In this document: positions 59,657-64,000 of the stretch, piece after piece
Layout: the number at the start of each line of letters is the position of its first letter
Numbering within the stretch: position 1 is the stretch's first letter
Notes under the pieces: model-generated
Database searches by the model: none
Told to the model about the DNA's origin: nothing
The model's input: the letters and a program-made list of their open reading frames with translations, nothing else
NCBI GenBank assembly: GCA_044225795.1
Contig: JBGAIF010000009.1
Coordinates: 45,978 to 109,977, forward strand
DNA length: 64,000 nt
DNA from: Nemorincola sp044225795
GTDB taxonomy: Bacteria; Bacteroidota; Bacteroidia; Chitinophagales; Chitinophagaceae
Reading direction: 5' to 3'
Made by a program: the position numbers and the translations under genes

Positions 59657-61306
59657 ATGTACACCAGACCAGTCTCTAAGTCCTACCTGTCACTATTTAG
59701 TTTACTGCTGCTTATCCTTACACTCGGAGCCTGTAAGCAATTCAGGGAAAAGAAACCGAGTCCCACCGGTTATTCAGATGATGATTTCACCGAACGTTTA
59801 AGTTCGATGCTTAAACCTGTAGATACCATGCTGGCCAGGAAGATCATGAGCGTTTCTGACAATGTACGTTATGTCTATCAGGCAGATGACTATCAGCCGA
59901 TATGGGTTAAAGAGAATTATATGCCCACCGAAGCTGCCGAGCATATGCTGGCTGAGCTGGAAGAGGTGCGTTGGGATGGTCTTGATCCGGAAAAGTATAA
60001 TCTGTCCGCACTCAGAAAGCTGAAGACGATACTCGATACCACAAAGAAGAATAGTGTGGTCAATGCCATAGCTTTCGATACGTTATTGACGCGAAGTTAT
60101 TTCGCTGTTTCACGCCAGTTGCTTCTCGGTACAGTAGCGCCTAAGAAAGTTGATTCATTATGGTTTCATGTAAATGACACTGCTTGGAATGCGCCGCAGC
60201 AACTCCTCGCTTTGAAAGGTAAGTATCCTTCCCTAGATGATTACCGGAGCAGCGTGCCTACATATAAGCTCTTACGGAATGAGTACAAGTTATATTACAC
60301 CCTTGCTGCCGATTCCGATTTTCTGCAGGCACAGGCAGCAATAGAGCCTAAGAGACATCTCGACAGTGCTGCACTCGGAAATATCAACTATGTTATCAGG
60401 GCAGAGTTGCCATGGCTGCAGGTGGTGCCTAACGACACCATGAGTGAGCAGGCTCAGTTGATCACAAATTACCAGTATTACATAGGATCGAAGGTTACAG
60501 GAAAGTTTGATAGCAGCGTTTTTGCCGCGCTCAGGACATCTCCCGATTCAGTATTGCGCAAGATCTCAGTGAATATGGAGCGTGTTCGCTGGATGCAGCG
60601 AGATTTTGGGAATATGTATGTGTTTGTTGACATACCCCTGATGGAGTTATTCCTGAGAAAGGATGGCGAAAACAAAATGCATATGCGTGTTGTTGTCGGC
60701 CGTCCCGAACGCCAGACGCCATCTTTGTTCGCAAGCATGGCCAATATTGTTATCAACCCCTCCTGGGGTGTACCGCCTACTATTCTGAAGAATGATGTGG
60801 TGCCTGGTTTTCAGAAGAGCGGCAGGAGTTACCTGGCGAAGAAAGGCCTGCGTCCGTATGATAAAAAGGGCAACCCGGTGAATATCTCTCAGTTGAATAT
60901 GGGCAACCTGAAGAAGTACACGTACAAGCAGGCTCCCGGAGATGACAATTCGCTGGGCTTTGTCAAATTTAATCTTCCTAATCCATGGGATATTTACCTG
61001 CACGACACGCCGCATAGAGATGACTTTGGCAAGCGTTACCGCGCATTGAGCTCCGGATGCATACGCCTGCATCAGCCGCAGGAGCTGGCTCTCTATATTC
61101 TGTCACAATTGGAGAAACTCAGATATACACAGGGGCGTCTCGATACCATTATCAGTACCCACAAGTCGCGTTGGGAGATATTGAAGAACAAGATACCTGT
61201 GCATATAGCGTATCTTACAGCGTTTGAAGATAGTACTGGTAGCCACATCAGGTATCTCGGTGATATATATCAGAGAGATGGTAAGCTGATGTCCGCCCTT
61301 AATTGA
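59657..61306 (+). CDS. L,D-transpeptidase (YcbB/LdtD-like), lipoprotein
   Basis: 549 residues from the ATG at 59657, which opens a lipoprotein signal (MYTRPVSKSYLSLF..., lipobox LGAC); a GTG six codons upstream is an alternative start. A scaffold region (about 60-300) includes the N-terminal domain of YcbB-like enzymes, followed by the YkuD catalytic domain (about 320-490). The active site shows 'YLHDTPHRDDFGKRYRALSSGCIRLHQP', here cited as His449 in HDTP and Cys468 in SSGCIRL. It forms 3-3 crosslinks or attaches proteins to peptidoglycan. It converges with a second, unrelated L,D-transpeptidase gene six bases away. Confidence 0.93.
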   Translation: MYTRPVSKSYLSLFSLLLLILTLGACKQFREKKPSPTGYSDDDFTERLSSMLKPVDTMLARKIMSVSDNVRYVYQADDYQPIWVKENYMPTEAAEHMLAELEEVRWDGLDPEKYNLSALRKLKTILDTTKKNSVVNAIAFDTLLTRSYFAVSRQLLLGTVAPKKVDSLWFHVNDTAWNAPQQLLALKGKYPSLDDYRSSVPTYKLLRNEYKLYYTLAADSDFLQAQAAIEPKRHLDSAALGNINYVIRAELPWLQVVPNDTMSEQAQLITNYQYYIGSKVTGKFDSSVFAALRTSPDSVLRKISVNMERVRWMQRDFGNMYVFVDIPLMELFLRKDGENKMHMRVVVGRPERQTPSLFASMANIVINPSWGVPPTILKNDVVPGFQKSGRSYLAKKGLRPYDKKGNPVNISQLNMGNLKKYTYKQAPGDDNSLGFVKFNLPNPWDIYLHDTPHRDDFGKRYRALSSGCIRLHQPQELALYILSQLEKLRYTQGRLDTIISTHKSRWEILKNKIPVHIAYLTAFEDSTGSHIRYLGDIYQRDGKLMSALN

Positions 61307-61312
61307 TCTGAT

Positions 61313-62152
61313 TTACTGTGCCGGTATCACTTTTACCGAATCTATCTTGCCGTTGGTGATATACTGGATTGTCCTTGTCTTGGGCTTAGGTAGGGCAGAT
61401 AGTGCGCTGGCATAAAGTTCATTTTCCGGCAGTTTCGTTATTCGCCTGCACAACCATGAAGAAGAGTTCAGGTATTTTTTATCAGGATAGTAAATGAACA
61501 GGCAGGATCCGTCTTTAATGGTATTGATGATCGGCAGCGAGAGTTCGTCCGGAACAGCCGGGCAGCCCCAGCTTCTCCCCAATCGCTGGTTGTTGTTTAC
61601 AAATTTGTCGCATACATACGGTGCTCCGTGCACTACGATGCCTCTGTCGTAGGCTGCGTCGTTAAATCCCTCATCCATCCCCTGCAGGCGCAATGATGTC
61701 CCGTGTTCGCCTTCATAGGTTTCACCGGTCACATAGAAACCGAGGCTGCTCTGGTGAGAGTTTTGCCTGTTGGAGAACGCATGGGCCATATCATCACCCG
61801 ATCCCTGTCCGTGAGCTACATAAGTATGAAATAATACCTTTCGTGCTTTCAGGTCTATTACCCACATCCTGTTTTCAGATGATGGCAGGCTGAGATCGCA
61901 TATCGAGATCACATCCTTTTCAGATGTAAGTTTTCCCTCGCTGCGTAGGTTCATGTACCCGCGTATGGCCATTTCAAAGGCTTCATAAGAAACACGGTTG
62001 TATTTCCCGAAGTCTATTTGCCTGTATGTTTGCGAGATGTAGTTGTCAATACGTGCTTCACTGTTCACATATCCAAGGTCATCGGCCGATGCAATCTTGT
62101 AGGTGAGTGCCGTAATCAGATATACCATTACGCACATGGTCATTTTCCTCAT
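61313..62152 (-). CDS. L,D-transpeptidase catalytic domain protein (PF13645-like)
   Basis: 279 residues from the ATG at 62152, which begins a signal peptide (MRKMTMCVMVYLITALTYKIASA). The frame is open to 62206, but the promoter -7 element lies there, so the longer form is unlikely. The second type of L,D-transpeptidase domain is visible: 'VIDLKARKVLFHTYVAHGQ', 'IVVHGAPYV' with His175, and 'RLGRSWGCPAV' with Cys197. Such proteins are periplasmic and thought to work on peptidoglycan peptides. The pair of convergent genes makes this a small cell-wall region. Confidence 0.9.
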   Translation of the reverse strand: MRKMTMCVMVYLITALTYKIASADDLGYVNSEARIDNYISQTYRQIDFGKYNRVSYEAFEMAIRGYMNLRSEGKLTSEKDVISICDLSLPSSENRMWVIDLKARKVLFHTYVAHGQGSGDDMAHAFSNRQNSHQSSLGFYVTGETYEGEHGTSLRLQGMDEGFNDAAYDRGIVVHGAPYVCDKFVNNNQRLGRSWGCPAVPDELSLPIINTIKDGSCLFIYYPDKKYLNSSSWLCRRITKLPENELYASALSALPKPKTRTIQYITNGKIDSVKVIPAQ

Positions 62153-62203
62153 TGATCTTACTATTAGCGTCGTTATACAATTAGATGTACGGTTGGTATG
62201 GTG

Positions 62204-62211
62204 CAAAGGTA
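62204..62211 (-). promoter_or_regulatory. -7 element (TACCTTTG) of the second L,D-transpeptidase
   Basis: Exact TAnnTTTG on the minus strand, 51 bases before the ATG at 62152. No matching -33. Confidence 0.5.
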
Positions 62212-62313
62212 GCTTATAGTATCGAGGTAAAATGTTAACGGGAAATTCTGTTATGCTATTTAAAATAATTTTAACGACCTCTGATAGTTGTTCAAAACAC
62301 TTACATTAGCATT

Positions 62314-62826
62314 ATGTTTTTACGAAGATTTTTTTTTGTAATTGTTCTCGTGATCTCTGCTGGTAGTGCTGCGTTTGCTCAGGATGAGTTTTGTGAAGCG
62401 GTCAACGCGATAATTATGGACGCCCCTAATCAATTTAGAAATGTTCGGGGCAATGCAATGGGTGCCAGGGGCGAGATTTGGGCCAGTAGCATTAAAGTGC
62501 CCGGCACTATTAGTTCGCGTTTTGTGTATGCTATGGGATTGTTTTATGAAGGTGGTTTTTTTCAGTCAAAGGATATAAGCAAGCTGCGCCCGGTTTATGA
62601 GAAGTATATACGCTTATTGAATGAATGTTTGTCTCAGCAAGGCTATAAGATGACATCGCAGCCTAATTTTAATCCTGGCCTTGAAGCGTATAAGAAGCAG
62701 GTATTTATGCTGCCGGAGCGGATGAGCAGCGCTTCGGCCGGGGCGCCGTCACACATTACCCTTGAGGCCACTTACAGCAAGACTGTAGGGTACTATACGT
62801 TAGTGATGTACATTTTTGAACATTAG
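62314..62826 (+). CDS. Hypothetical secreted protein
   Basis: 170 residues. A signal peptide (ends near GSAAFAQ) is followed by a domain I do not recognise: 'FCEAVNAIIMDAPNQFRNVRG', 'WASSIKVPGTISSRFVYAMGLFYEG', 'YIRLLNECLSQQGY' and a C-terminal strand 'VGYYTLVMYIFE'. The two cysteines at about 27 and 109 could pair. Mixed helix and strand, small, probably periplasmic. Its stop overlaps the open frame of the methyltransferase gene, whose true start is eight bases later, so the two may share a transcript. Confidence 0.75.
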   Translation: MFLRRFFFVIVLVISAGSAAFAQDEFCEAVNAIIMDAPNQFRNVRGNAMGARGEIWASSIKVPGTISSRFVYAMGLFYEGGFFQSKDISKLRPVYEKYIRLLNECLSQQGYKMTSQPNFNPGLEAYKKQVFMLPERMSSASAGAPSHITLEATYSKTVGYYTLVMYIFEH

Positions 62827-62833
62827 AGTTGTT

Positions 62834-63628
62834 ATGGAAGAACTGAATTACATCGAGGTCAATCGTGCGTTATGGGATGCGAAGACGGCACACCATATCG
62901 GATCCGCATTTTATAACATGGACGGGTTCCTTCGTGGGGATACGTCATTGAATTCTCCGGAACTTGAATTGCTGGGTAATGTTGCCGGCAAGACAGTATT
63001 GCATCTTCAGTGCCATTTTGGTCAGGATTCTATGTCGCTGTCCCGAATGGGCGCAAAGGTTACAGGTGTCGATTTTTCGGGGGAGGCTATTGACAAAGCC
63101 CGCAGTATAACGGCGCAACTCGGCCTTGATACGAGCTTCGTTTGCACTGATATTTACTCGCTGCCCGGTGTTCTGGATGGGCAGTACGATATCGTCTTTA
63201 CCTCATATGGCACCATAGGCTGGTTGCCCGATATGCAGAAGTGGGCGCAGGTGGTATCCCGGTATGTAAAACCGGGAGGGCGGTTCATTATTGCGGAGTT
63301 TCATCCGGTTGTGTGGATGTTCAATGGGGGGTTCAGCGACATTCAATATTCCTATTTCAACAGGGAGACAATAGTGGAGACACAGGTGGGGACCTATGCC
63401 GACAAAGGTGCGTCTATAGAGATGACAGAGATTGGCTGGAATCACGATCTTTCCGAGGTTATGCAGAATCTTATCAACGCAGGCTTGTGTATCGACGACT
63501 TTCGCGAGTACGATTGGTCGCCGTATAATTGTTTCAGCAAAATGGTAGAAGTAGCCCCTGGCCAATACCAGGTTCAAGGCATGGAAGGCAAGTTGCCACT
63601 CATGTACACCTTATCTGCTTCGAAATGA
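62834..63628 (+). CDS. Class I SAM-dependent methyltransferase
   Basis: 264 residues from the ATG at 62834 (MEELNYIEVNRALWD), six codons inside the longest frame and just clear of the upstream stop. The SAM site is 'VLHLQCHFGQDSMSLSRMGA' in motif I with a Cys-His in place of the usual Gly-Cys, followed by 'VTGVDFSGEAI', 'YDIVFTSYGTIGWLPD' and 'YVKPGGRFIIAEFHP'. The N-terminal 'N..LWD.K...H' pattern occurs in many bacterial small-molecule methyltransferases. The substrate is unknown. Next to a secreted hypothetical protein, with no terminator seen after it. Confidence 0.88.
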   Translation: MEELNYIEVNRALWDAKTAHHIGSAFYNMDGFLRGDTSLNSPELELLGNVAGKTVLHLQCHFGQDSMSLSRMGAKVTGVDFSGEAIDKARSITAQLGLDTSFVCTDIYSLPGVLDGQYDIVFTSYGTIGWLPDMQKWAQVVSRYVKPGGRFIIAEFHPVVWMFNGGFSDIQYSYFNRETIVETQVGTYADKGASIEMTEIGWNHDLSEVMQNLINAGLCIDDFREYDWSPYNCFSKMVEVAPGQYQVQGMEGKLPLMYTLSASK

Positions 63629-63735
63629 GTTCTTTCTGTTTCCTTTAGCTTATTGCTGAAACCCGCTACCGGTGGGTGTCTCATTAAATTGCCACCTCGT
63701 CAATTGAAAATATTTTCAAAAAAACTGAAAATAGA

Positions 63736-63766
63736 TTTGCGAGTCTGTAAATCCTGCTTATCTTTG
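63736..63766 (+). promoter_or_regulatory. Bacteroidota-type promoter, tandem copy 1
   Basis: TTTG (63736-63739), 19 bases, TATCTTTG (63759-63766): exact consensus, followed by GCGTCCC. Confidence 0.8.
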
Positions 63767-63863
63767 CGTCCCCTTAGCGATAAGGGAGGGAGTAAAAAAG
63801 GTTCTTTGGATTGTTAATGGGGTTACGGGAAAGCATTATAAAAACTTATTTTCGGAAAATAAT

Positions 63864-63894
63864 TTTGCGGTTCGAAAATAAGTTTCTACCTTTG
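63864..63894 (+). promoter_or_regulatory. Bacteroidota-type promoter, tandem copy 2
   Basis: TTTG (63864-63867), 19 bases, TACCTTTG (63887-63894): exact consensus, followed by GCGCTCC, much like copy 1. The two copies are 128 bases apart and in the same direction. Confidence 0.8.
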
Positions 63895-64000
63895 CGCTCC
63901 CTAACGGGAAAACGGGTAACCGAAAAGTAACAAAAAGTTCTTTAAAAAGTAAAGTAGCAGGTGTAGCGGTTAAAGGCCGCGGATGGGGTTCAAATCCCCG

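Larger units (their letters stand above)
63629..64000. other. 372-base non-coding stretch with two tandem promoters
   Basis: No coding frame of note. It carries two consensus promoters pointing rightward (listed separately), a leader with repeated 'AAAAAGTTCTTTAAAAA'-like sequence, and at the very end two small hairpins with seven-base loops, the second reading GGGG-TTCAAAT-CCCC like a tRNA T-arm. The arrangement suggests a highly expressed stable RNA unit just beyond the window. Confidence 0.6.

Noticed and set aside
63936..64000. A complete tRNA gene at the window end
   Set aside because: The T-arm-like hairpin is present, but no acceptor or D-arm fits and the spacing from the other hairpin is wrong. 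Kept only as a finding.
1..64000. Insertion sequences, prophage, toxin-antitoxin, restriction or other defence genes
   Set aside because: None of the frames shows transposase, integrase, nuclease or toxin motifs. The region reads as stable core chromosome with surface-protein genes.

Overview
The window is a chromosomal segment from a Bacteroidota bacterium, most likely of the Chitinophagaceae or a near relative (inference from gene content; no 16S is present). The evidence is as follows: secreted proteins ending in gliding-type (CHU_C) or 'YPNP' type IX secretion (T9SS) C-terminal domains; a ~1100-residue SecA; 20 tandem BIG2 Ig-like repeats rich in Thr/Ser/Gly; starts without Shine-Dalgarno sequences; and promoters of the Bacteroidota form TTTG-N19-TAnnTTTG. 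No insertion sequence, prophage, CRISPR array or complete RNA gene was found. One 21-N assembly gap (6046-6066) cuts off the last codons of fhs.

Layout. 1-6030: partial methyltransferase, small membrane protein, glycosidase-like lipoprotein, and a 1067-residue CHU_C surface protein. 6046-10141 (minus): fhs, glutathione peroxidase, FucP-like sugar transporter. 10270-12198: TMTC-like membrane glycosyltransferase with TPRs. 12380-19924 (minus): a 2514-residue adhesin-like protein with 20 BIG2 repeats. 20316-23642 (minus): secA, preceded and followed by AT-rich spacers. 24120-29355: a secreted three-repeat protein, an S9 peptidase, a lipoprotein, dapB and a flavoprotein. 29441-36608: two more BIG2/T9SS cargo proteins around a malic enzyme-phosphotransacetylase fusion. 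36770-43427: eno-divIC, FMN reductase-phosphoesterase, patatin, TonB-like protein, leucine dehydrogenase. 43496-49654 (minus): GldM-C-like protein, uvrA, isoaspartyl peptidase, phosphoribosyltransferase, orphan FtsX-type permease. 49723-54503: MFS exporter, then mntR divergent from an OprB-like porin plus mntH. 54600-63628: acyl-CoA carboxylase, UbiA-like protein, T9SS Reeler-like protein, trmB-DUF5522-ATL cluster, two different L,D-transpeptidases, and a methyltransferase. 63629-64000: two tandem strong promoters that point out of the window.

Two themes stand out. One is a cell-surface set: SecA export, at least five CHU_C/T9SS cargo proteins built from shared modules, a possible GldM-C homologue, a TMTC-like glycosyltransferase and two cell-wall transpeptidases. 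The other is a compact manganese module, in which MntR sits across a spacer carrying inverted AGGCAA/TTGCCT half-sites from an operon that pairs an outer-membrane porin with the inner-membrane Nramp importer. The rest is mostly ordinary housekeeping.
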